Shown: piece after piece, positions 19,177-28,256 of the stretch
Layout of the letters: every line of letters begins with the position of its first letter
Position numbering within the stretch: position 1 is the stretch's first letter
From: Streptomyces stelliscabiei
Lineage (GTDB): Bacteria > Actinomycetota > Actinomycetes > Streptomycetales > Streptomycetaceae
DNA: 64,000 bases
Assembly: GCF_014873495.1 (NCBI RefSeq)
Contig: NZ_JADBGF010000001.1
Coordinates: 1,178,001 to 1,242,000 of the forward strand
Reading direction: 5' to 3'
Notes under the pieces: model-generated
The model's input: only the letters and a program-made list of their open reading frames with translations
Told to the model about the DNA's origin: nothing
The model's database searches: none
Program-made: the position numbers and the translations under genes

Positions 19177-19494
19177 GGAAAAGCTTCGGCCGAGGGTCGG
19201 GGGCTCGGCGGAGGGCTGGGCGGCGCGGTACGGCCGCCTCCGGGGCGGCGCCACGACCGCGCCTCCCCCGCGGGCCACGCATTGCCCGCGGCCGCTCCCG
19301 GCCGACGCGCCCCGCCCGGCCGACGCGCATCCCGTCCGGCCCCACCGTGCTCCGGTGAGACCCCTAACGGACCGCGCCTCCATGATTTCTTGCGCAAACC
19401 ATGCCATCACGCCCTCTTTCGGGTAAACCGGAAGTGCGGACCAGTCCAGACCGGGGTTCTCGTACACGAGGACCGGACCGGCGAGGAGGGCGAG
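19177..19494. other. Intergenic region before the Rv1733c-like gene
   Basis: 318 bases without a supported gene. It is very GC-rich near the tandem repeat and falls in GC around 19380-19440 (CATGATTTCTTGCGCAAACC), the likeliest place for the promoter of the next gene. A ribosome site GAGGAGGGCGAG lies directly before 19495. Confidence 0.4.
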
Positions 19495-20079
19495 ATGCGA
19501 GGCCAGGTGTTCGGGTGGCGTTGGCATGCCAATCCACTGCGCCGCCGCTCGGACGTCGTCGAGGCGTGGACGATGCTGTGCGTCGTGCTGCTGCTCGTCC
19601 TCGGCGCCCCGGCCGCCGGGGTGACGGTGGGCCGGTGGGCCCACGCGGACGCGCGGGCCCATGCGACGGCCGAGCGGGCCGCCCTCGACCGCGTGAGTGC
19701 CGTGATCGTCGAGAAGGCCCCGGACTCCGTGCCCTCGGCGCACGACGACAAGCAGCCCACGTTCTGGGTGCGGGCCCGCTGGACCGAGCCCGACGGCGGC
19801 TCCCGTACCGGTGAGGCCCGCGTACCGGCCGGCACCGAGCGCGGCGACCGCGCCGACGTCTGGCTGGACGACGCGGGGCGCAGCGTCGAGCCGCCCCCGA
19901 CCGACACGGCCGTCTGGCAGCACGCGCTGGCCATGGGGACCTGCGCCACCGGCGGTGTCGTCGGCGTCGTCCTGCTCGGGCACGCGCTCGTCCGCCGGGT
20001 CGCCACCCGGCACCGGCTGGCCGAATGGGAGCGGGAGTGGGCGAGGACGGGCCCCGACTGGGGACACCGCTGGGCCTGA
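19495..20079 (+). CDS. Rv1733c-like two-span membrane protein
   Basis: 194 aa. The start MRGQVFGWRWHANPLRRRSDVVEAW is the hallmark of the streptomycete family related to mycobacterial Rv1733c. A first helix (TMLCVVLLLVLGAPAAGVTVG) is followed by an extracytoplasmic domain and a second helix (ALAMGTCATGGVVGVVLLGHALV), then a basic tail. Its biochemical role is not known; related genes are often linked to dormancy or stress regulons in mycobacteria. Confidence 0.8.
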   Translation: MRGQVFGWRWHANPLRRRSDVVEAWTMLCVVLLLVLGAPAAGVTVGRWAHADARAHATAERAALDRVSAVIVEKAPDSVPSAHDDKQPTFWVRARWTEPDGGSRTGEARVPAGTERGDRADVWLDDAGRSVEPPPTDTAVWQHALAMGTCATGGVVGVVLLGHALVRRVATRHRLAEWEREWARTGPDWGHRWA

Positions 20080-20117
20080 CACCGCACGCGCTCTCACCTC
20101 CCGGAAGCAGAACGCGA

Positions 20118-20587
20118 ACCAGCTCGTCGCGGAACCCCTGCGCCACGCGGGCAGGTTTCCCCTCGGCGACGCCCTGGCCCGGCGGTTCACGCCGCGCCGG
20201 CGGCCCGTACGACTGGCACTCGCCGTCTGCACGCTCGCCGTGTGCACCCTCTACCTGGTGGCCCAACTGGTCGGCAGCAGCGCGCTGATGACCCGGTTCG
20301 CGGGCCAACCCGGCCCGACCACCCGCATGATGGCCGTGATCATCATCGCCACGATCGTGACGATCCACGCGGCGATCGGCGGCCGGGCGCCACCTTCATC
20401 CAGGTCGTCGAGGCCGTGCTGCTGGTCGCCGGTGCCGGCGTGGTCGCCGTCCTGGTGGTGAACCGCTTCGACCGGAACGCCGACGGAGTCCTCACGTCCG
20501 CGACCGAGGGCAGCGGTCTGGGCAGCGCCCACCTCCCTCCCGGAGGACTTCGAGGTCCGGGCCCTGGTGGAAGCGGATCCGAGGTGA
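20118..20587 (+). pseudogene. Remnant of a cation/acetate (ActP/MctP-type) symporter
   Basis: The translation reads NQLVAEPLRHAGRFPLGDAL, then VRLALAVCTLAVCTLYLVAQ, which matches the internal LLLVAEPLRNTGRYTMADVL region of sodium:solute symporters of the acetate family. Near 20390 the reading frame must shift by one base (a single deletion) to continue as GATFIQVVEAVLLVAGAGVV. Only about 155 of some 550 residues remain; the N-terminal part ends abruptly at ~20115 and the C-terminal half is gone. It is a decayed gene fragment. Confidence 0.7.
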
Positions 20588-20692
20588 GGGGACGTGGGGC
20601 CGTGGCGGGCCCGAAAAAAGACCCTTGGCGGCCCGCGGCGCCCCACGTACGGTGTGATCATCCGCACCTCAGAACTCAAAAGGTGGTCCTTC

Positions 20693-21661
20693 ATGGCCCT
20701 GTTCGACCTGCCGTTGGACGAGCTCCGTGGTTATCGAAGCGCTTCGACGGAGCCCGAGGACTTCGACGCCTTCTGGGCGAAGACCCTCCAGGAGGCCCGC
20801 GAGCACGACCTCGACGCCCGTTTCGAGCCGGTCGAGACCCACCTGAAGACGGTCGACGTGTACGACGTCACCTTCTCCGGGTTCGGCGGCCACCCGGTCA
20901 AGGGCTGGCTGGCCCTCCCGGCCGGCGCCGACGGTCCCCTGCCCACCGTCGTGGAGTTCATCGGCTACGGCGGTGGCCGCGGCCTGCCCCACACCCACCT
21001 CCTGTGGGCCTCGGCGGGCTACGCCCACTTCGTCATGGACACCCGGGGCCAGGGCAGCGCCTGGGGCGGTGGCGGCGACACCCTCGACCCGGTGGCCGGC
21101 GCCCCGGCCTTCCCCGGCTTCATGACCCGGGGCATCGACGCCCCCGAGAACTACTACTACCGCCGGGTCTACACCGACGCCGTCCGCGCGGTCGAGGCCG
21201 CCCGCTCGCATCCGCTGACCGACGCGGCGCGTACGGCCGTCGCCGGTTCCAGCCAGGGCGGGGGCATCTCCATCGCCGTCGGCGGACTCGTCCCCGACCT
21301 GGTCGCGGTCGCGCCCGACGTGCCGTTCCTGTGCGACTTCCCGCGCTCCACGACGATCACCGACCGCGATCCGTACCGCGAGATCGGCAAGTACCTCAAG
21401 ACCCACCGCGGCCGCACCGAACAGGTCGGACGCACCCTCGCCTACTTCGACGGCGTGCACTTCGCCGCGCGCGGCCGGGCCGCCGCCCTGTTCTCGGCGG
21501 CCCTGGAGGACCAGACCTGCCCGCCGTCCACGGTCTTCGCCGCCTTCAACGCCTGGGCCGAGGCGAACAAGCGCATCGAGGTCTACGACTTCAACGACCA
21601 CGAGGGCGGCGGCCCCTACCAGGAGGCGGTCAAGCTGCGCTGGCTGGCCGCGCAGCTCTGA
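20693..21661 (+). CDS. Acetylxylan esterase / cephalosporin-C deacetylase (CE7)
   Basis: 322 aa, the CE7 family length, from ATG 20693 after AAAGGTGG. The start LFDLPLDELRGYRSASTEPEDFDAFW is characteristic. The nucleophile lies in VAGSSQGGGISIA (Ser ~185) with RGQGSAW upstream (oxyanion and substrate loop) and FNDHEGGGP near the end (His ~306). No signal peptide is present, so it acts inside the cell on acetylated xylo-oligosaccharides or similar esters. A palindrome at 20734 lies inside its first codons. Confidence 0.92.
   Translation: MALFDLPLDELRGYRSASTEPEDFDAFWAKTLQEAREHDLDARFEPVETHLKTVDVYDVTFSGFGGHPVKGWLALPAGADGPLPTVVEFIGYGGGRGLPHTHLLWASAGYAHFVMDTRGQGSAWGGGGDTLDPVAGAPAFPGFMTRGIDAPENYYYRRVYTDAVRAVEAARSHPLTDAARTAVAGSSQGGGISIAVGGLVPDLVAVAPDVPFLCDFPRSTTITDRDPYREIGKYLKTHRGRTEQVGRTLAYFDGVHFAARGRAAALFSAALEDQTCPPSTVFAAFNAWAEANKRIEVYDFNDHEGGGPYQEAVKLRWLAAQL
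20734..20747. promoter_or_regulatory. Palindrome TCGAAGCGCTTCGA in the esterase 5' coding region
   Basis: A 14-bp perfect palindrome with a central CG, the layout used by LacI-family operators, located 41 bases into the esterase gene (codons for Y-R-S-A-S). Intragenic operators just after the start occur in LacI systems. It may also be chance in GC-rich coding DNA. Confidence 0.4.
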
Positions 21662-21674
21662 GGAGGCGGACATC

Positions 21675-22094
21675 ATGGACACGGCGGAGGCCGCCCGGCG
21701 GTTCGTGGGCGTGTGGCAGCGGGCCTGGGCGGCACACGACGTCGAGGCGATCCTGGAGTTGTACGCGCCGGACTGTGTGCACCGGTCGATGCCCTTCCGG
21801 GAGCCGCACCGGGGCCGCGACGAACTCGCCGGGTACCTGCGCTGGTCCTTCACCGGTGAGCGGGTGGACGACGTGCGCTTCTCGGACCCGGTGATCGGCC
21901 AGGACGGAGTGGCCGTCGCCGAGTTCCGGGTGCTGTCCGAGGTCGACCATGAGCCGCAGACCCTCGCGGGCTGCGTCTTCGTACGGTTCGACGCGGCCGG
22001 CCTCGCCGTGGAGACCCGGGACTACTGGCACCTGGTCCCGGACCGCACGGAGCCCGCCCGGCCCCTGTTCCTGGCCGGGGATCCTCACCGGTAG
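21675..22094 (+). CDS. SnoaL/NTF2-like protein
   Basis: 139 aa, 13 bases after the esterase and so probably cotranscribed. FVGVWQRAWAAHDVEAILELYAPDCVHRSMP is the helix-plus-strand opening of the SnoaL-like fold (small alpha+beta cone). Members are polyketide cyclases, isomerases or orphan binding proteins. Nothing here fixes the substrate; a link to the esterase is based only on spacing. Confidence 0.8.
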   Translation: MDTAEAARRFVGVWQRAWAAHDVEAILELYAPDCVHRSMPFREPHRGRDELAGYLRWSFTGERVDDVRFSDPVIGQDGVAVAEFRVLSEVDHEPQTLAGCVFVRFDAAGLAVETRDYWHLVPDRTEPARPLFLAGDPHR

Positions 22095-22199
22095 GAGGGG
22101 TTCCGCCGCACGGCTTCCCTGTTGTCCGACCAGTCGGTATGTTCAGGGAGGCCGGGCGGCCCTCGTCCCGGCGAACGACGGCCGGCGATGGAGGGATTC

Positions 22200-23360
22200 A
22201 TGTCCGAGTCTCAGGTTCGGGGTCACTGCGACGCACGGTTCGCGGCCGTGCGCGACGCGTTCGAGGAGAATTTCGGCGAGCGTGACGAGCTGGGGGCGGC
22301 GGTCACGGTGACGCTGGACGGAGAGACCGTCGTGGACCTCTGGGGAGGCTGGGCCGACGCGGCGCGCGGCCGCCCCTGGGAGCGGGACACCGTCGTCAAC
22401 GTGTGGTCGACGACCAAGGGCGCGACCGCGCTGTGCGCGCACATCCTCGCCGACCGGGGCCTGCTCGACCTGGACGCCCCGGTGGCCGTGTACTGGCCGG
22501 AGTTCGCTGCGGCCGGCAAGGAGGGCGTGCTCGTCCGGCATCTGCTGTCCCACCGCTCGGGGCTGGCCGGGCCGCGTGAGCCGCTCTCGTTCGAGCAGCT
22601 CTGCGACTGGGAGCTGACGGTCAAGCGGCTCGCGGCGCAGGAGCCCTGGTGGGAGCCCGGCACGCGGTCCGGGTACCACGCGATGACGTTCGGCTTCCTC
22701 GTCGGCGAGGTGATCCGGCGGGTGTCGGGGCTGCTGCCCGGGGCTTTCCTGGCGCGGGAGGTCACCGGGCCGCTCGGCATCGACTTCACGATCGGGCTGC
22801 CGGAGACGCAGGCGGCGCGGGCGGCCGAGCTGGTGCATCCGCCGGCCGCGTCGTCCAGCGAACAGGCCGCGGTCTTCGCCCAGTTGACCCCCACGGCGCT
22901 GGCCGCCCTCGCCAACCCGCTGGTCGGCGCCACCGAGGCCAACACCCCCGCGTGGCGGGCCGCCGAGATCCCGGCCGCCAATGGCCACGGCTCCGCCCGG
23001 GCGGTCGCCGCGCTCTACGGGGTCCTCGCGCTGCGCGGCACCTGGGGCGGCCGACAGGTGCTGTCGCCGGAAGCGGCCGAGCGGGTCCGGGGAGGGCAGG
23101 GCGCCTGCCGTGACCTGGTGCTCGGGGCCGGGTTCGGCCGGGACACGGAGATCGGGCTGGGGCTGTGGCTGAGCGGCCCGCACGGCTCGTACGGGCCGAA
23201 CCCGAGGGCTTTCGGCCACGACGGCTACGGCGGCTCCTGCGGCCTCGCCGACCCGGAGGCCGGCGTCTCCCTCGGCTATGTCATGAACCGCATGGGCCCG
23301 CACATCGCCGACGACCCGCGCAAGAGGGCGCTCGTCGAGGCGCTGTACAGCGCGCTGTGA
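22200..23360 (+). CDS. Serine hydrolase of the beta-lactamase (EstB/CubicO) family
   Basis: 386 aa from ATG 22200 (GGAGGG upstream). The catalytic S-x-x-K is in VVNVWSTTKGATAL (Ser ~69), the Tyr of the YxN position in GTRSGYHAMTFGF (~159), and the third motif in RAFGHDGYGGSCG. There is no signal peptide. Such proteins are class C-like esterases or peptidases rather than true lactamases. Upstream bases 22125-22145 have ACCAGTCGGT, half of a TetR-style operator, with weak support. Confidence 0.9.
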   Translation: MSESQVRGHCDARFAAVRDAFEENFGERDELGAAVTVTLDGETVVDLWGGWADAARGRPWERDTVVNVWSTTKGATALCAHILADRGLLDLDAPVAVYWPEFAAAGKEGVLVRHLLSHRSGLAGPREPLSFEQLCDWELTVKRLAAQEPWWEPGTRSGYHAMTFGFLVGEVIRRVSGLLPGAFLAREVTGPLGIDFTIGLPETQAARAAELVHPPAASSSEQAAVFAQLTPTALAALANPLVGATEANTPAWRAAEIPAANGHGSARAVAALYGVLALRGTWGGRQVLSPEAAERVRGGQGACRDLVLGAGFGRDTEIGLGLWLSGPHGSYGPNPRAFGHDGYGGSCGLADPEAGVSLGYVMNRMGPHIADDPRKRALVEALYSAL

Positions 23361-23561
23361 CCCGTCGGAGGCGGCAGGGCTGAGCGCGGTCGGGGCGGGG
23401 CGGGGCCTTCGGCGGGGCCGCCCCCGCACCGGCGCCTGTGACGCCCGGGCCGTACACCTCGGCGAACACGTCGCCGGCGGGAGAAGCCCGTCGACCCGTA
23501 CCACCGGGTCCACCCTTCGGGCCGGGCGGCTGCTGCGCGGGCGGTCACCCCCTGTGGGCCG

Positions 23562-24320
23562 TCACCCCTTACGGGTGGCCACCACCATCCGGCAGCGCGG
23601 GCTGCCGTCGGCCCGGCGCCCGAACTCGGGCAGCGCGAACAACTCCACCTCGAAGCCCGTGCGTCGCAGCTCCTCCCGTACGACGCCGAGCCGGAACGGC
23701 CGGTAGTACATGACGAACGGCGGTCGCCAGAGCGCGTTGCGCACCCGCATCGCGGTGTCGAAGCCCAGTGCGGCCCAGTACCAGGGGGAGCGGGGCGGGG
23801 CGGGCGCCGGCAGCGGGAACGCGAAACGTCCACCGGGGCGCAGCACCGAGTGCACCTCGGCGAACAGCCCCGGCAGTTCCTCCGGCAGGAAGTGCCCGAA
23901 CGCGCCGAAACTGACGGCCAGGTCGAAGACCGGGCCGAAGGGCAGCGCCAGGGCATCACCGCGCACCCACGAGACGCGGGGCTCGCCGGAAGCGGGGCCG
24001 GCCGCGGAGCGGGCGGGTGCGGAGCCCGTCCGCTCCCTCCCCACCGCCAGCATCCCCGCACTGATGTCGACGCCGGTGACACTCTCCCGGCACAGCTCGC
24101 GCAGCACCTCCATACCGGCCCCGGTGCCGCAGCAGAGGTCCAGGCCGTGTGCGAAGGGGCCCAGCGGCGACAGGGCCTGCTCGACCGCTTCCAGGACCGG
24201 GTCCGGCGTACGGAACGGAGTCTCGTCGAACTTGGGCGCGAGCAGGTCGTAGCCGTGTTCGACCGAGGAGAGCGCCTGAACGGCGAGTTCGCGGAGGCTG
24301 GGGCCTTGCGGGGTGAACAT
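23562..24320 (-). CDS. Class I SAM-dependent methyltransferase
   Basis: 252 aa from ATG 24320 (a GTG one codon earlier is equally possible). Motif I is GLDLCCGTGAGMEVL (~59-73), motif II GVDISAGMLAVG, and post I is SWVRGDALALPFGPVFDLAVSFGAFGHF. The C-terminal part with RPPFVMYYRPFRLGVVREELRRTGF carries the substrate-binding face. The 201 bases downstream to the serine hydrolase hold no gene. The substrate is unknown. Confidence 0.88.
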   Translation of the reverse strand: MFTPQGPSLRELAVQALSSVEHGYDLLAPKFDETPFRTPDPVLEAVEQALSPLGPFAHGLDLCCGTGAGMEVLRELCRESVTGVDISAGMLAVGRERTGSAPARSAAGPASGEPRVSWVRGDALALPFGPVFDLAVSFGAFGHFLPEELPGLFAEVHSVLRPGGRFAFPLPAPAPPRSPWYWAALGFDTAMRVRNALWRPPFVMYYRPFRLGVVREELRRTGFEVELFALPEFGRRADGSPRCRMVVATRKG

Positions 24321-24384
24321 CACGTCAGCTTAGGCCCTGGCTCGGGGCAGCGGCGGGTGTGTGCTCTCGCCTAAGGTCCGTGAC

Positions 24385-25971
24385 ATGACTTCGTTCCGTC
24401 CCGCCCCGACCTGGCTGGCCGACGCCGTCTTCTACCAGATCTATCCGCAGTCCTTCGCCGACTCCGACGGGGACGGCATCGGGGACTTCGCCGGGATCAC
24501 CGCGCACCTCGACCATCTGTCCTGGCTGGGCGTCGACACCGTCTGGCTGAACCCCTGCTTCGTCTCGCCGTTCCGCGACGCCGGATACGACGTCGCCGAC
24601 TATCTGAACGTCGCCCCGCGCTACGGCTCCGACGACGACCTGGCGAAGCTCGTCGACGAGGCGGGCCGCCGGGGCATCCGGATCCTGCTGGACCTCGTCG
24701 CCGGCCACACCTCCGTCGACCACCCGTGGTTCCGGGCCTCCGCCGACGATCCGGACGACCACCGCTACATCTGGACGTCCGAGGGGCGTCCCGAAGGCTT
24801 CGTGCCCTCCCCCGGCAGTCGCCCGGGTGCCTACCTCCCGAACTTCTTCGACTCCCAGCCCGCCCTCAACTTCGGCTACGCGCGCGGGAATCCGGCCGAG
24901 CCGTGGCGGCTGCCGGTCGACGCCGACGGCCCGCGCGCCAACCGCGACGCCCTCCGCACGATCATGGACCACTGGCTGAGCCTCGGCCTGGCCGGCTTCC
25001 GGGTCGACATGGCCGCCTCACTCGTCAAGGACGACCCGGGCAGGGCCGAGACCTGTCGCCTCTGGAGGGAGCTGCGCCACTGGCTGGACGCCGCCCACCC
25101 GGACGCCGTGCTGCTCGCCGAGTGGGGCGAGCCGGAGGTGTCGATCCCGGCCGGCTTCCACGCCGACTTCTTCCTCCACTTCGGCGGCCCCACCGACGGC
25201 CTCGCCCTGCGCTCGCTGTGGAACAACGGAGAAGGCACGGTCCACGAGAACTGGGACCCGCTCGACTGCTTCTTCGACGCGAGCGGCCACGGCTCGCCGC
25301 GCCCCTTCGTCGAGGCCTGGCAGCAGGCGTCCGCGGCGGTCGGCGGCGCGGGCTCGATCTCCCTGCCCACCGCCAACCACGACTTCTCCCGTCTCAACTG
25401 CGGCCCCCGCAACGCCGAACGGCTCCCCGCCGCCTTCACCTTCCAGCTGACCTGGCCGACGCTCCCGGCGATCTACTACGGCGACGAGATCGGCATGCGC
25501 TACGTCCCGGGCCTGCCGGACAAGGAGGGCAGCGTCCTCGGCCCCCGCTACAACCGGGCGGGCTCCCGCACCCCCATGCAGTGGGACGGCACCCCGAACG
25601 CGGGGTTCTCCACCGCCCCCGCCGACCGCCTCTACCTTCCCCTCGACCCCTCCCCCGACCGCCCGGACGTCGCCGCCCAGCGCGCCGACGACACCTCGCT
25701 CCTCCATCTCGTACGCCGCCTGATCGCCCTGCGCGGGCGCACCCCCGAGCTGGGCTCGGGCGGGTCGGTGGAGGTGCTGCACTCGGGGTACCCGTTCGTG
25801 TACGTCCGGGGCGGCCGGTACCTGGTGGTCGTCAACCCCCAGCAGCACATGGCGAGTTGCCCGTACGAGGCCGTCGTCCACGCCCCCTTGGAGGCGCGGG
25901 GCGTGGAGGTCGCGGACGGCACGATCACCGCCCAGGGCTTCGGCTACGGCGTGTTCGAGCTTCGCCGATAG
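24385..25971 (+). CDS. GH13 alpha-glucosidase / trehalose synthase-like enzyme
   Basis: 528 aa from ATG 24385, divergent from the methyltransferase. The GH13 barrel begins WLADAVFYQIYPQSFADSDGDGIGD. Catalytic residues are the Asp in LAGFRVDMAAS (~210), the acid Glu in LLAEWGEPEV (~248) and the Asp in TANHDFSRL (~333); [11 protein letters not shown] follows. It lacks the extra domains of TreS in this window. The AEWGEP acid region is unlike that of common oligo-1,6-glucosidases, so its exact substrate is open. Confidence 0.88.
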   Translation: MTSFRPAPTWLADAVFYQIYPQSFADSDGDGIGDFAGITAHLDHLSWLGVDTVWLNPCFVSPFRDAGYDVADYLNVAPRYGSDDDLAKLVDEAGRRGIRILLDLVAGHTSVDHPWFRASADDPDDHRYIWTSEGRPEGFVPSPGSRPGAYLPNFFDSQPALNFGYARGNPAEPWRLPVDADGPRANRDALRTIMDHWLSLGLAGFRVDMAASLVKDDPGRAETCRLWRELRHWLDAAHPDAVLLAEWGEPEVSIPAGFHADFFLHFGGPTDGLALRSLWNNGEGTVHENWDPLDCFFDASGHGSPRPFVEAWQQASAAVGGAGSISLPTANHDFSRLNCGPRNAERLPAAFTFQLTWPTLPAIYYGDEIGMRYVPGLPDKEGSVLGPRYNRAGSRTPMQWDGTPNAGFSTAPADRLYLPLDPSPDRPDVAAQRADDTSLLHLVRRLIALRGRTPELGSGGSVEVLHSGYPFVYVRGGRYLVVVNPQQHMASCPYEAVVHAPLEARGVEVADGTITAQGFGYGVFELRR

Positions 25972-25977
25972 CCGCCG

Positions 25978-26014
25978 GAGCGGCTGCCCGGTCCCCCGTG
26001 CCGGGCAGCCGCTC
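25978..26014. terminator. Hairpin terminator between convergent GH13 and sulfatase genes
   Basis: Perfect 14-bp arms 25978-25991 and 26001-26014 (GAGCGGCTGCCCGG and complement) with a 9-base C-rich loop. It starts 6 bases after the GH13 stop and lies 15 bases before the sulfatase-type gene end, so it can terminate both. Confidence 0.8.
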
Positions 26015-26029
26015 TCGTGGCGCGGACCT

Positions 26030-27886
26030 CTACGGCGCGGGTGTCCCGGCCGGCTTCGGCTCCTCGCCGTACGCGGTGAGGAAGCGGTCGCGGAAGGAGT
26101 CCATGCGCCAGACCGGGGCGCCGTCACCGGGTCGCAGTCCATCGGACCAGCCCCAGTCGTCGATCCTGTCGAGGACCTTCGGATCGTGGGCGACGATGGT
26201 CACCGGGACGTCATGACTCGCGCCGTCGCCGCTGACCCTCGCCATGGGCTGGTGGTCGCCGAGGAAGACCAGCACGGAGTTCTTGTCGCCGTACTTCTCG
26301 ATGTACTGCAGGAGGCTGTGCAGCGAGTACTGGACGGACTTGCCGTACTCCTGCTTCACCTTGACGGGGTCGGTGAACACGTCGGCCGGGTCCTTGCCCG
26401 CCTTCTCGATGTCCTTGTAGACGGAGCCGTCGCCGACCTCGTCCCAGCCGACCATCTTCGGCAGCGGTGCCCACGGCTGGTGGCTGGAGGTCAGGATGAT
26501 CTCCGACATCAGCGGCCTGTCGCCCTTCTTGGCGGCCTCCAGGCGCTCGAACGCGGTGAGCGCGTACTGGTCGGGCATGGTCGACCAGCTGAACTTCGGC
26601 CCCTGGTAGCCGACATCACGGGAGTCGTAGACCTTGTCGAAGCCGTAGAAGTCGCCCTCCGGCCAGTTGTACCGGACGCCGGGCACCACCCCGACCGTCC
26701 GCCAGGCGCCTGTCCTGCCGAAGGCGCCGGGCAGGGTGAGGCGGTCGCCGGCGGTGACCGTGCGGTAGCGGCTCTGGTTGTCGATCCACAGGCCGGTGAG
26801 GAACGTGGAGTGGCCGAGCCAACTGCTGCCGCCGTACGTCGCGGAGGTCAGCCAGCCGCTCCTCGCCGCGAACCCGGCCTTGGTCAGCGCCTCGCCCTCC
26901 TCGTCGAGGGCGTCGTTCACGCCGGGTGCGATGGCCGGGTCCTGGAGGGCGGCGCGGCCGTAGCTCTCGATGAAGGCGATCGTGACGTCCTTGCCGCGCA
27001 GCCCGGTCAGCAGCCGGTCGGCGGGCACGTCGGCGAACTTGTCCTTCTTGGCCTCCTCGGCGAACGCGGCCTCGTCCCGCAGGGTCTCCTGGACCCGGCC
27101 CCAGCGGTCCTGCACGAACCCGATGGTGCTTCGGGAGGCGACCGCGGTGTTCTCGATGGGCGTCAGGCCGAGCGCGGCGCAGGTGATCCACACGGTGCCG
27201 GCGACGATGGTGCCCTTCGTCGCCCGGTCCCGGTCGCGCACCAGCAGGTCCGCGAGCCGCACCACCGCCAGTGCCATGGCGACGAACAGCAGCAGCACGA
27301 GGACCGTCAGACCGAGCACGGCGGCCCGCGCGCCCGTGGGGCCGAGGGTGTCCTGTACGTACGACTCGGCGTCGTCGAGCAGACCCCAGTCGAGGACCAC
27401 GTTGAAGCCGCGGCCGAGGAATTGGTTGAAGCCGATGTCCAGCGCCTTCACGATGACCAGCGCGGCCAGACCCACCCCGATGACGACCGCCCCCACCCGC
27501 CTCGGCCGGCGTGGCAGCACCATCAGCAGGGCGGCGGCGAGGATGGGCTCCACCGGTACGCGCAGGAACTGGCGCGCCTCGAAGTACTCGGCCTTGCCCG
27601 GCATGAGCAGCGCGAAGAACACCAGGGCGGCGGCCAGCGCGGTGACCGCCGCCGACAGACCGCGTGCGGCGAGCGGGTACTTCTCCCGGAACGCCGCGCG
27701 GTGCCTGCGCCACCGGCGCACCGGTCCGCCGGTCTCCGTCGGAGCGTCGGCGGCGGGAGCGTCCGAGGGCGTCGGGCCGACCGCGGGGTCGGCCGTGGGG
27801 TCGGCCGTCGACGGCCCGCTCGTCCCGTCCGTGTCGTCGGTGCCGTCCGTGTCGGGTGAGGGGCTGGAGCGCGTGAAGAGCGACAC
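26030..27886 (-). CDS. Membrane-bound sulfatase / phosphoglycerol-transferase family protein
   Basis: 618 aa from GTG 27886 with GGAAGGA upstream. The N-terminus is a disordered Asp/Thr/Pro-rich segment with DTDGTDDTDGT repeats. Four or five membrane helices follow (~80-260), then an external alkaline-phosphatase-fold domain with VTIAFIESYGRAALQDP, TYGGSSWLGHSTFLTGL (nucleophile Thr/Ser region) and VLVFLGDHQPMARV (metal-binding Asp-His). The architecture is like LTA-synthase-type enzymes that move phospho-alcohol groups onto cell-surface polymers. The substrate is not known. Confidence 0.85.
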   Translation of the reverse strand: MSLFTRSSPSPDTDGTDDTDGTSGPSTADPTADPAVGPTPSDAPAADAPTETGGPVRRWRRHRAAFREKYPLAARGLSAAVTALAAALVFFALLMPGKAEYFEARQFLRVPVEPILAAALLMVLPRRPRRVGAVVIGVGLAALVIVKALDIGFNQFLGRGFNVVLDWGLLDDAESYVQDTLGPTGARAAVLGLTVLVLLLFVAMALAVVRLADLLVRDRDRATKGTIVAGTVWITCAALGLTPIENTAVASRSTIGFVQDRWGRVQETLRDEAAFAEEAKKDKFADVPADRLLTGLRGKDVTIAFIESYGRAALQDPAIAPGVNDALDEEGEALTKAGFAARSGWLTSATYGGSSWLGHSTFLTGLWIDNQSRYRTVTAGDRLTLPGAFGRTGAWRTVGVVPGVRYNWPEGDFYGFDKVYDSRDVGYQGPKFSWSTMPDQYALTAFERLEAAKKGDRPLMSEIILTSSHQPWAPLPKMVGWDEVGDGSVYKDIEKAGKDPADVFTDPVKVKQEYGKSVQYSLHSLLQYIEKYGDKNSVLVFLGDHQPMARVSGDGASHDVPVTIVAHDPKVLDRIDDWGWSDGLRPGDGAPVWRMDSFRDRFLTAYGEEPKPAGTPAP

Positions 27887-28256
27887 GCGACGTTCCTTCC
27901 GTGCGAAGACCGCTGGCGGTGCCCCCATGTGTACGCGGGCTCCGCGAGATCAGTTCACCGACCACGGGTAAGCCATCGGTAAGGAACTCCCCCACACCCG
28001 GCCACCGATGGTGGTACTCTGTCTTCGGCACGCGTGCATCGCCCTCTCTGGGGCGCCGGTGCCGCTCTCTCTCAGATCCTGAGATCACTTCCGCTGAACC
28101 GCCCGTCGCTCCCGACCGGCCGTCAGCCTTCCCGCACCGCCCACGACACACGGTCCGCCTCTCGCGCGCGGCCGTGAACGGCTCAGCCGTACCCCGGGTG
28201 TGTGCCCTCCCCCTCTCTCACACGCGTCTCCCATGTCCGCGAAAGGACCCCCACTC
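27887..28256. other. Divergent region with long leader before rho
   Basis: 370 bases with no gene. On the plus strand TGGTACTCT near 28011-28019 looks like an extended -10 element. It would give rho a leader of over 220 bases, pyrimidine-rich in places (CCGCTCTCTCTCAGATCC). Rho genes are often controlled by Rho acting on their own leader, so this unstructured C/U-rich leader fits autogenous control. Confidence 0.4.

Noticed and set aside
22125..22145. TetR-type operator ACCAGTCGGT before the serine hydrolase
   Set aside because: Only one arm is clear and no TetR gene is adjacent.
24385..25971. GH13 enzyme as a second TreS
   Set aside because: Its catalytic surroundings (AEWGEP, NHDF) and insert pattern differ from the true TreS at 59549, so a general GH13 call is safer.
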